Part shown: positions 26,994 to 34,440 of the stretch, in pieces | Numbering within the stretch: position 1 is the stretch's first letter | Layout of the letters: each line of letters starts with the position of its first letter | Source of the DNA: Rhodospirillaceae bacterium | GTDB lineage: Bacteria; Pseudomonadota; Alphaproteobacteria; DSM-16000; Inquilinaceae | Assembly (NCBI GenBank): GCA_020638575.1 | Contig: JACKIH010000003.1 | Location: forward strand, 3,707,001-3,771,000 | Direction of reading: 5' to 3' | Length of the DNA stretch: 64,000 bases | The notes under the pieces: model-generated | Databases searched by the model: none | What the model saw: only the letters and a program-made list of their open reading frames with translations | Told to the model about the DNA's origin: nothing | Translations under genes and position numbers: made by a program

Positions 26994-28970
26994 ATGACGC
27001 ATCACCGGCAAAGCAGCACGACTTTGGAGCTGTTGGTGGCGTTGCTGGTCCTGCTGGCGGGGCTCGCCGCGCTGGCGCTGCCGGTCACTCCCGCCCGCGC
27101 GCAGGCGGAAGCGCCCCTGCTGATGGAAGGGCGCAACAGCCTCTACCAGCGCGTGCTCTCGCGGCCGGCCGCGGTACTGCGCGCGGAGCCGGGCGACCGC
27201 GCCGCACTGGTGGAACCCTTCGTCGCCCCCTTCACCATCTACTACGTGTTCGAACGGCGCAGCGCCGGCGGGGCCGATTGGGTGCGCGTCGGCTCCTCGG
27301 TGCGCGGCCCGTCGCAGGGCTGGATGCGCGCCGACGAGGTGATCGACTGGCGCCAGACCATGGTGGTGGCCTTCACCAATCCCGCGGGACGCGAGCGGCT
27401 GCTGTTCTTCCGCGACCACGACGAGCTGGTGGACGTGCTCAACGACGAGAACGTGGCGGCGATCGCCGGCGAACTCCGGCGCGGTGCCGTCGACGGCTCG
27501 CTGCCGCCGGACAGCCCGGTGATCTCCATCGAGCCGGCCGAGCATGTGGACATCAACGAACAGTTCTACGTGCTGCCGATCCTGGAGGCGGAACGGGTGT
27601 GGCTGGCGTCCGGCTACACCACGCGGCTTCTGGAAGTGGCCTCGGTGCCGCTCAATGCCGACCCGCTCAACCAGGGCACGCCGTCGGCCGAAGACCTGCT
27701 GCGCGACTTCCGCGTCGGCATCGTGTTCGTGATCGACACCACGAGTTCCATGGGCCCCTACATCGACCGCACGCGCGAGGCGGTGCGCCGCATCTACCAG
27801 CAGATCGAAGGCTCGCCCGTCGCCGACCGCGTGTCGTTCGGCCTCGTCGGCTTCCGCGACAACATCTCCGCGGTGCCGGAGCTGGAATACGACACCCGCG
27901 TGTTCGCGCCGCTGACCCCGAGCGCCAGTGGGCGGACCCTGCTGGCGCAGCTCGACCAGATCCGGCCGGCCACCATCTCCAGTCTCGGCTTTGACGAGGA
28001 TGCGCTGGCCGGCGTGGTGGCGGCCGTCCGCATGCCGGAATGGAACGACTATGATGGCCGCTACGTGGTGCTGATCACCGATGCCGGCCCGCGCCAGGCG
28101 AGCGATCCCTTGTCCACCACCGGCTTCGGCCCGGCCCAGGTGAACGCGCTCGCCGTGGACAACGGCATCGCGCTCTACACCATGCACTTGCTCACCCCCC
28201 AGGGGGAAGGCGACCACGACTATGCCTCCGCCGCCTATATGGAGCTGTCGCGTTGGCGCAATGCCGGCAGCCTCTACCACCCGGTGCCGCTCGGCGCGGT
28301 CAACGTGTTCGGCCAGTCGGTGGACTCGCTTACCCGCCAGATCATCGGCCAGATCCAGGATGCCATGGCCGGCCGCCTGACCGAGGTGGCGCCCGAGCCG
28401 CCCAACGAATTGGAGGCCCAGACCAGCCTGGTCGGCCGCGCCATGCAGCTTGCCTATCTGGGGCGTGAGCGCGGCGCCCAGGCGCCCGACGTGTTCCGCG
28501 CCTGGACCACCGACCGCTCGTTCGAAGACCCGCGCCAGGCGTCGCTGCAGGTGCGCCTGCTGATCACCAAGAACGAATTGAGCGACCTTTCCGACGTGCT
28601 TCGGGTGATCGTGGAGGCTGGCCAGGCCAATCGCCTGTCGCCGGAGGACTTCTTCGGCCAGCTCCAGAGTGCGGTGGCCAACCTGGCGCGCGACCCCAAC
28701 CGCTTGGTCGATCCGAACTTCGACAACCTCGGCGATCTGATGGGCGAATACCTGCGCGACCTGCCCTATCGCAGCTTGATCCTCGATCTCGATGAGCAGA
28801 CCTGGCTCAGCATGGGGCCGGGCCGGCAGCTTGAGATCCTCGACAACCTGGAAGCGCTGCTGCACCTCTACGAGGCGTATCACGACCAACCGGACCTGTG
28901 GATCCCGCTCTACGAAGGAGCGCCGGAGGGCGAGCATGTCTTCCCGATCTCCATCGATGCGCTGCCCTGA
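26994..28970 (+). CDS. Secreted vWA protein resembling the periplasmic part of PpkA, without kinase
   Basis: 658 residues with a signal peptide (LLVALLVLLAGLAALALPV, cleaved near ARAQA). The first mature domain (RNSLYQRVLSRPAAVLRA, then YYVFERR, GWMRADEVIDWRQTMVVAF and RLLFFRDHDELVDVL) resembles the periplasmic sensor-like region of the T6SS kinase PpkA. A von Willebrand A domain follows from about residue 238 (GIVFVIDTTSSMGPYIDRT; metal site DTTSS), and a helical C-terminus. PpkA proper has a cytoplasmic Ser/Thr kinase and a membrane helix ahead of this; both are absent. The protein is therefore a free or partner-bound periplasmic ligand-recognition unit. It is followed 42 bases later by the ABC ATPase. 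Confidence 0.8.
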   Translation: MTHHRQSSTTLELLVALLVLLAGLAALALPVTPARAQAEAPLLMEGRNSLYQRVLSRPAAVLRAEPGDRAALVEPFVAPFTIYYVFERRSAGGADWVRVGSSVRGPSQGWMRADEVIDWRQTMVVAFTNPAGRERLLFFRDHDELVDVLNDENVAAIAGELRRGAVDGSLPPDSPVISIEPAEHVDINEQFYVLPILEAERVWLASGYTTRLLEVASVPLNADPLNQGTPSAEDLLRDFRVGIVFVIDTTSSMGPYIDRTREAVRRIYQQIEGSPVADRVSFGLVGFRDNISAVPELEYDTRVFAPLTPSASGRTLLAQLDQIRPATISSLGFDEDALAGVVAAVRMPEWNDYDGRYVVLITDAGPRQASDPLSTTGFGPAQVNALAVDNGIALYTMHLLTPQGEGDHDYASAAYMELSRWRNAGSLYHPVPLGAVNVFGQSVDSLTRQIIGQIQDAMAGRLTEVAPEPPNELEAQTSLVGRAMQLAYLGRERGAQAPDVFRAWTTDRSFEDPRQASLQVRLLITKNELSDLSDVLRVIVEAGQANRLSPEDFFGQLQSAVANLARDPNRLVDPNFDNLGDLMGEYLRDLPYRSLILDLDEQTWLSMGPGRQLEILDNLEALLHLYEAYHDQPDLWIPLYEGAPEGEHVFPISIDALP

Positions 28971-29012
28971 CGCGACAGCCGGCGCCTGCCGATCGCGGAC
29001 CGGGCCGAGAGC

Positions 29013-29885
29013 ATGACGACGGCGGCCGGCGGTCCGGGAGGCGGTACCGCGGCCGCCCGGTCGCGGCTGATGGTCCTGAAGGGCGTGGAAAAGGCGCGGC
29101 CCGGCAGCCCCGGTTTCCGCCTGGTGGTCGAGCGGCTGGAGATCCGTCCCGGTGACCGGCTGGCGGTGGTGGGCCCCAGCGGCTCCGGCAAGAGCACCCT
29201 TATCGACATGCTGGCGCTTGCCCTGGCGCCCGACCGAGCCGACCGCTTCTGGGTGGCCGATGCACCGCCGGACGGTGTAGGGCCACCCGACCGTCGCGAC
29301 GTCAAGCGGGCCTGGGACGCCGGTGCGCGCAGCGAACTGGCGCGACTGCGCGGCCGCCTGTTCGGCTATGTGGTGCAGACGGGCGGCCTGCTGCCGTTCC
29401 TCACCGTCGCGTCGAACATCGCACTCTCGCAGCAAGTCGCCGGCCGGCATGATGCCGACTGGATCGCCGAACTGGCCCGCCGCCTCGGCATTTCCGAGCT
29501 GATGGGCCGCCGACCGGCCCAGCTTTCCGTGGGCCAGCGCCAGCGCGTGGCGGTGGCCCGCGCGCTCGCCCACCGGCCGGCCATCCTGCTGGCCGACGAG
29601 CCCACCGCTTCGCTCGACCCGGTCAACGCCGAACGCGTGATGACGGCGCTTACGGCCCTGGTGGCGGACAGCGGCGCCGCCCTGGTGCTGGTGACCCACG
29701 ATGCCGCGTTGGCCGGCCACTACGACCTTGCCCTTCACCGTATCGATTCCGCCGGTGCCGGCGACGAGGTGGTGAGCCGGCTGGTGCCGCCGGGTGTGCC
29801 GTCGCATGCGGCGGTGGCCGCAGGAGTGTTAGCGGGGGTGTCCGCGGGGGTGTCCCCGGGTTTGTCCGCGGAGGTGGGGCCGTGA
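29013..29885 (+). CDS. ABC ATPase of LolD/TagT type
   Basis: 290 residues: Walker A VGPSGSGKST, Q-loop YVVQTGGLLPFLTVASNI, signature LSVGQRQRVAVARAL, Walker B ILLADEPTASLDP and H-loop LVLVTHDAAL. This is the LolD/FtsE/MacB class that works with FtsX-like permeases; with the SUMF1 and vWA neighbours it corresponds to TagT. The C-terminal 20 residues are a repeat tail (GVLAGVSAGVSPGL) coded by 12-bp imperfect repeats that run to the stop. The GTG start of the permease overlaps the stop by 4 bases. Confidence 0.9.
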   Translation: MTTAAGGPGGGTAAARSRLMVLKGVEKARPGSPGFRLVVERLEIRPGDRLAVVGPSGSGKSTLIDMLALALAPDRADRFWVADAPPDGVGPPDRRDVKRAWDAGARSELARLRGRLFGYVVQTGGLLPFLTVASNIALSQQVAGRHDADWIAELARRLGISELMGRRPAQLSVGQRQRVAVARALAHRPAILLADEPTASLDPVNAERVMTALTALVADSGAALVLVTHDAALAGHYDLALHRIDSAGAGDEVVSRLVPPGVPSHAAVAAGVLAGVSAGVSPGLSAEVGP

Positions 29886-31084
29886 TCGCCCGCCTGGCGC
29901 TGGCCGATCTCGCCCACGAGCGCACCATGACGGCGTGCCTGGCGCTCGGGCTGGCCGCTATCCTGGCGCCGCTCTTGGTGCTGTTCGCGCTGCGCACCGG
30001 GGTAGTGGACGGGCTCTCCGGCCAGTTGACCGGCGATCCGGCGGCGCGCGAGGTGCGCATCATCGGCAACCGCAGCTACGACGCCGCCTTTCTGCAGGAT
30101 CTGGCGCAGCAGCCGGAGGTCGGTTTCGTGATGGCGCGCACCCGCTCCATCGCCACCTCCATCACCCTGCTGCCCGAGCCGGGTGCCGCCACCGGGGCGG
30201 TGGAGGCGGAACTGGTGCCCAGCGGCCCGGGCGATCCGGTGCTGGGCGATCTGGCCGGCCTGGTCAGCGGCGAGGCGGTGGTGCTGAGCCACCGGCTGGC
30301 GCTCGACATGGCACTGGCGGCCGGTGACACCGCGGCCCTGGCGGTGATCCGCGAAGCCGCGGACGGGCGGCGCAGCCGCGTCGACCTGCCCGTCACCGTC
30401 GCCGGGGTGCTGTCGGCCGCGGCCGGCGATCGCAGCTTCGTCTACGCCGACCTCGCCGTGCTGGAGGCGGTGGAAGCCTATCGCGACGGGTATGGCGTTG
30501 CGCGCTACGGCTGGGAAGGTGAGGCGCCCGCCGAAGGCCCGCGCAGCTATGCCAGCTTCCGCCTCTATGCCGCGACCATCGGCGATGTGGAAGCACTCGC
30601 CGACCGCATGACCGAGCGGGGCATCGGCGTGCGTACGGAACTCGACCGCATCCGCATGGTGGAGGGGCTCGACCGCAACCTCACGCGCATTTTCACCATC
30701 CTCGCGGGGCTCGGCGGGCTCGGCTACGTGCTGTCGCTCGGCGCCAGCCTGTGGGCCAATGTGGACCGCAAGCGGGTGGCGCTGAGCACGCTGGCGCTGA
30801 TGGGGGTGCCGCCCGGCCGGCTGGTGGGTTTCCCGGTCGCCCAGGCGGTCGCCATCGCCGGGCTGGGCTACGCCCTGGCGGTGGCCGCCTTCGCATTGGC
30901 ACAGGCCGCCATCAATGCCACATTCGCCGCTCCGGGCCTTGCCGGCCAACCGGTGAGCGTGCTCCACGGATCGCAGATCGCCCTGGCCGGGCTGGCCACC
31001 GGGGCGGCCGCCCTGGCGCCGTCGCTTATCGCCGGGTGGCGGGCGGCGCGGGTGGAACCGGCGGAAGGGATACGCGATGTGTGA
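29882..31084 (+). CDS. FtsX-type ABC permease, TagS-like
   Basis: 400 residues with the FtsX/LolCE layout: one N-terminal membrane helix (about 14-38, MTACLALGLAAILAPLLVLF), a large periplasmic domain (about 45-250), then three membrane helices (near 260-285, 305-335 and 355-380), ending in RAARVEPAEGIRDV, a typical MacB/LolC tail. Such permeases move force rather than solute and act on lipoproteins or envelope enzymes. GTG start is fixed by the GTGA overlap with the ATPase gene, and the stop overlaps the SUMF1 gene by 8 bases. Hence ATPase, permease and SUMF1 protein are translated as a block, as for TagT-TagS-TagR. Confidence 0.9.
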   Translation: MIARLALADLAHERTMTACLALGLAAILAPLLVLFALRTGVVDGLSGQLTGDPAAREVRIIGNRSYDAAFLQDLAQQPEVGFVMARTRSIATSITLLPEPGAATGAVEAELVPSGPGDPVLGDLAGLVSGEAVVLSHRLALDMALAAGDTAALAVIREAADGRRSRVDLPVTVAGVLSAAAGDRSFVYADLAVLEAVEAYRDGYGVARYGWEGEAPAEGPRSYASFRLYAATIGDVEALADRMTERGIGVRTELDRIRMVEGLDRNLTRIFTILAGLGGLGYVLSLGASLWANVDRKRVALSTLALMGVPPGRLVGFPVAQAVAIAGLGYALAVAAFALAQAAINATFAAPGLAGQPVSVLHGSQIALAGLATGAAALAPSLIAGWRAARVEPAEGIRDV

Positions 31085-32675
31085 TCGGCGGCGGCGGCGC
31101 GGTGGATGGCAAGCCCAGGCGGTCGGCGCTGCGGCAATGGCGGTGGCCCTGCTGGCGGGGGCGGCGGCTCCGGCCTCGGCCCAGGCCGACATCACCTGGC
31201 CGGAAGAACTCTACAATCCCCAACCGGACGTGGACGATCTGGTTCTGCCCATGCCCTGCGGCGGGGCCATGGTGTTCCGCCGCGTCGAACTTGCTTTGGG
31301 ATTCAATCCGCTGGACGACCAGCTCGTCCTCCTGGGCAGCGATTCCCAGGAAGATGCGCCGTTCGATTTCCGCCTGCGCGACCACCTCACCGGCGGCTTC
31401 AACGATACCGTGCTGGGGATCCGCACCAACTACTATTTCCTCGGCAAGTACGAGGTGACGCGCGACCAGTACACCGCAGTGATGACCGACACGTGCCCCG
31501 AGCCCAGCGCCCAGGGCAGCCAGCCGGTGACGGAGGTATCATGGTTCGACGCCGTGGCCTTCACCGAAGCCTACACCACCTGGCTTTGGGCCGAAGCGCC
31601 CGACATCATGCCCACCGAGGGCGACAGCCGCAGCTATGTGCGCCTGCCCACCGAAACGGAGTGGGAATACGCGGTGCGCGGCGGCCTGGCGGTGACCGAG
31701 CGGGATTTCCGTGGGCGGCTGTTTCCCCACCAGGGCGATTTTGCCCAATACGCCCTGTTCCAGGCTCAGCGTTCGGCAGACGGCGTGCTGTGGCCGGTGG
31801 GCTCGCGCCTGCCCAACCCGCTCAACCTCTACGACATGCTCGGCAACGCCGAGGAAATGATGCTGGAGCCCTACCAGATCAACCGGTTCGGCCGGCGCCA
31901 CGGCCAGGTGGGCGGCATGGTCACCCGCGGCGGCTCGTTCCGCACGCTGGAGGCCGACCTGCGCAACAGTTGGCGCACCGAATACTCGCTGTTCGACGAA
32001 AGCACCGGCCGCTCCCGGGTGCTCGACACCATCGGCTTCCGCACCACACTGTCGGTTCCGGTCGCCGTCGATCAGGCGCGCCAGCAGGAGCTTGCCCAGG
32101 CATGGCAGGCCGCCCAGGAGCGGGAAGCGTCGGCGATGCAGGAAGCCGATATCGATCCCCTGCAAGCGCTCGACGAACTGACCGAGGACAATTTCGACCC
32201 CGACGTCCGCCAGGACCTCCTGGCCATCCGTGCTGCGCTGTCCACCGCGTTTGCCGAGCGCGAAGAGGTGGCGGCGCGTGCGTTGCGCCGCTCGATTTCG
32301 TCGGGGGCCGTGCTGATCCGGACGCTGCGCTATGACCGCGGCGTGATGAACGCGACGGAAACCGCGCTGCGCTTCGAACAGCAGCTCAACGCCGGTTCGG
32401 AGCGCACCGACCGGCTGCAGCGCCAGCTCGAAGCCATACAAGAGCGCTACGACATCACGCTGAGGACCTATTTCGACATCCTGTTGCAGGCGGCCGACGA
32501 CTATTCCGCGGACTTCCTGCAAGATCAGCTCGACGTGGTGAACATCGGTTTCGAGCAGCAGGATTTGCCGACCCTGGGGGCCTTCGCCACCTTGTTCATC
32601 CAGCAGGTGCTGTCCTACCAGGAGACCCAGTCGCTGGAGGCGGAGGACTACGAGGCGGAACTTCTGGCGGACTGA
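31077..32675 (+). CDS. Secreted SUMF1/FGE-sulfatase domain protein, TagR-like
   Basis: 532 residues with a signal peptide (cleaved near ASAQA). A SUMF1 (formylglycine-generating-like) domain spans about 105-335: YFLGKYEVTRDQYTAVM, PVTEVSWFDAVAFTEAYTTW, VRLPTETEWEYAVRGG, NLYDMLGNAEEMML and MVTRGGSFRTLEADLRNSWR. The C-terminal 200 residues are helical. TagR of the T6SS threonine-phosphorylation pathway has this fold and acts in the periplasm on PpkA, so here it probably acts on the vWA protein. Catalytic cysteines of true formylglycine enzymes are not seen, so an enzymatic role is unlikely. The stop lies inside a 13-bp repeat. Confidence 0.85.
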   Translation: MCDRRRRRGGWQAQAVGAAAMAVALLAGAAAPASAQADITWPEELYNPQPDVDDLVLPMPCGGAMVFRRVELALGFNPLDDQLVLLGSDSQEDAPFDFRLRDHLTGGFNDTVLGIRTNYYFLGKYEVTRDQYTAVMTDTCPEPSAQGSQPVTEVSWFDAVAFTEAYTTWLWAEAPDIMPTEGDSRSYVRLPTETEWEYAVRGGLAVTERDFRGRLFPHQGDFAQYALFQAQRSADGVLWPVGSRLPNPLNLYDMLGNAEEMMLEPYQINRFGRRHGQVGGMVTRGGSFRTLEADLRNSWRTEYSLFDESTGRSRVLDTIGFRTTLSVPVAVDQARQQELAQAWQAAQEREASAMQEADIDPLQALDELTEDNFDPDVRQDLLAIRAALSTAFAEREEVAARALRRSISSGAVLIRTLRYDRGVMNATETALRFEQQLNAGSERTDRLQRQLEAIQERYDITLRTYFDILLQAADDYSADFLQDQLDVVNIGFEQQDLPTLGAFATLFIQQVLSYQETQSLEAEDYEAELLAD

Positions 32676-32723
32676 GCTGGCGGACCGGGCTGGCGGACTG
32701 GGCTGGCGGACTGGGCTGGCGGC
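32664..32723 (+). repeat. 13-bp tandem repeat containing the stop codon of the SUMF1 gene
   Basis: Units CTGGCGGACTGAG (32664, holding the final Leu-Ala-Asp codons and TGA), CTGGCGGACCGGG (32677), CTGGCGGACTGGG (32690 and 32703) and a partial unit at 32716. The repeat therefore grew from the end of the coding sequence into the 3' untranslated region. The rest of the 327-base gap up to 33002 shows no gene. Confidence 0.93.
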
Positions 32724-33002
32724 AGTCCGGCAGGAGTCCGGTTTTGCCCCCGATGGCGCCGCCTGCCCTGCGTCTGCCGCAAAGTCCTGTCAGTCGAGAC
32801 AAGACACGGCGCCGGGAAGGAATGCGGCAAGAAGGTTGCAGCATCGCCAATGCTCTGGCGGCGACTCGCCTTCCTTTTGTCGCATCGTCACGATAACGTG
32901 CGTTTTTGTGAGGGCACACCAAGCGGACTGGCCCGACCAATGATTATGAGTCGCCGCCAAAGACGATGGGCCTTTGATTGAGTTTTGTTTGGGGGCAGGA
33001 GC

Positions 33003-33722
33003 ATGTGGCAAGTAAGTTTCAAGCCGCGGGCAGCGATGGCGGCAATCTTGGCGGCAATGATGGTGGTCAGCGCCTGCGGCAGCACCGGCGGCAGGGCATC
33101 CAGCGAAAACCTCACGCCGGCCCAGCGCAACCTCCGCGAAGAAGCCGACCGGTTCAATCAGACGATCGGTGAGGGCGCCATTGCCGGCGCCATCGTCGGC
33201 GGCATCCTCGGTGCCCTGGTGTCCGACGACAACCGCTTGGCCGGTGCGGCCATCGGTGCGGCCGCCGGTGCCGTGGTGGGCGGCGGTGCGGGCTACTTCG
33301 TCGCCGTCCAGAACGAAGACTACGCCAGCCAGGAAGACCGCCTGGAGGCGGAGATCGCGGCCGCCCAGCAGGATGTGGCCCGGTATCGCGAGATCGTGCG
33401 CACCACCCAGCAGGTGGTGGACCAGCACAAGGCGCGGATCGCCCAATTGAACGCCCAGTACCGGAGCGGCCAAGTAAGCCTGACGACGGTGCAGAGCGAG
33501 CAGGCGACGATGCGGCAGGACCTGGAACTGATCGATGGGCTGATCCAGGAAAACCGCAATATGGTCGCCAACTACGACGAGGAGATTGCCGCGAACCGGC
33601 AGCAGGGCGTTCCGGCCCAGAGCCTGTCGGCGGCGCGTGCCGATCTGGTTCGCGAGCGTGAAGCTCTGCAGGCGCAGTACGACGAACTGGTGGCGGCGGT
33701 CAGCGGCCTGCCGACCGAATAG
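33003..33722 (+). CDS. Glycine-zipper lipoprotein
   Basis: 239 residues. Lipoprotein signal with lipobox VVSAC (Cys near residue 23), then a glycine-zipper membrane-inserting segment (IAGAIVGGILGALV and GAAIGAAAGAVVGGGAGYF, about 55-95), then a long coiled coil to the end. This layout fits small outer-membrane lipoproteins of the SlyB/OmpA-zipper type. The position after the SUMF1 gene corresponds to the place of lipoprotein TagQ in the T6SS module, though similarity is only in kind. ATG 33003 follows a GGGGGCAGGAG ribosome site. A promoter of its own in the 327-base upstream gap is possible. Confidence 0.82.
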   Translation: MWQVSFKPRAAMAAILAAMMVVSACGSTGGRASSENLTPAQRNLREEADRFNQTIGEGAIAGAIVGGILGALVSDDNRLAGAAIGAAAGAVVGGGAGYFVAVQNEDYASQEDRLEAEIAAAQQDVARYREIVRTTQQVVDQHKARIAQLNAQYRSGQVSLTTVQSEQATMRQDLELIDGLIQENRNMVANYDEEIAANRQQGVPAQSLSAARADLVREREALQAQYDELVAAVSGLPTE

Positions 33723-33808
33723 CGGCGGGCGACGCAGCGAAGGCCCGCCCGGCGTGACGGGACGGTCCTTCGCCCGCGACCGCGGCCATGACTGTGGGAG
33801 GGATGAAG

Positions 33809-34330
33809 ATGAAGCAACGTAATGGGGTCATGGTCGCCGGGCTGTGCCTGGTTCTCGCGGCCGGTGGGTGCGCGCGCAACGAGGACCCGTCGCAGGCCGG
33901 GTTCTTCAGCGGCGTCGCCAATCTGGCCGACGGTACCTACGACCAGCGCGTGGCGGACCGCGAGGCGGCGCGCGACCGCACCCAGGCGCAGGCCGACCAG
34001 CTTGCCGTCCGGGCCGCCGAATTGGATCAGGAACGCCGCCAATTGGCGGTGGAGGAAGCCAACGCCTATCAGCGGCTGCAGAACCTGAACGGCCAGATCG
34101 CGCTGGAGCAGGCGAGGCTGGCGCAGCTCGGCCAACAGCAGAACGTGGACCGCAACCAGCTCAGCATGTTGCAGACACGGGCCAGCAACCTGGAGCAGCA
34201 GCGTCTGCAGCTCCAGTCCGCACCGCCGAGCCAGGTGAACAACCAGGAACTGAACGCGCTGCAGCAGGAAGTGGATGCCCTGCGCGCGGTCATCGACAAC
34301 ATGATCGAAGGGCTGGCGGTGGTCGAATAG
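33809..34330 (+). CDS. Coiled-coil lipoprotein
   Basis: 173 residues. Lipoprotein signal with lipobox LAAGGC (Cys near residue 20), then a coiled coil over almost the whole protein (AADQLAVRAAELDQERRQLA and onward), rich in Gln and Leu. No family is recognised. I chose ATG 33809 because GGGAGGG at 33796-33802 stands 6 bases upstream; ATGs at 33788 and 33803 are worse placed. It is 86 bases after the zipper lipoprotein and last in the plus-strand series. The two lipoproteins share a long coiled coil and may pair with each other. Confidence 0.75.
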   Translation: MKQRNGVMVAGLCLVLAAGGCARNEDPSQAGFFSGVANLADGTYDQRVADREAARDRTQAQADQLAVRAAELDQERRQLAVEEANAYQRLQNLNGQIALEQARLAQLGQQQNVDRNQLSMLQTRASNLEQQRLQLQSAPPSQVNNQELNALQQEVDALRAVIDNMIEGLAVVE

Positions 34331-34366
34331 GCCCAGCACCGCAGCACTGGCCGCACAGCACCGGCC

Positions 34367-34402
34367 CCCGCGCGCCGCCACATCGGCAAGGGCGGGCGCG
34401 GG
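34367..34402. terminator. Hairpin between convergent genes
   Basis: CCCGCGC (34367-34373) pairs with GCGCGGG (34396-34402), with further GC-rich pairing outside. It stands between the end of the lipoprotein gene (plus) and the end of pepN (minus), a fitting place for a two-way terminator. No T tract. Confidence 0.4.
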
Positions 34403-34440
34403 AGCGGGCTGGGGCCGAGTCTACAAAGCGCGAAAGTGAC

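Noticed and set aside
26961..29807. Minus-strand open frame of about 948 codons
   Set aside because: Antisense to the vWA and ABC ATPase genes, both with clear motifs; no domain in the shadow.
29013..31084. LolCDE lipoprotein release system
   Set aside because: The ATPase/permease pair is of that broad class, but there is one permease only, and the SUMF1 and vWA neighbours fit TagTS better.
15858..34330. Type VI secretion system
   Set aside because: Tag-like accessory genes occur, but no TssB, TssC, ClpV, VgrG, Hcp, TssM or other structural gene is present.
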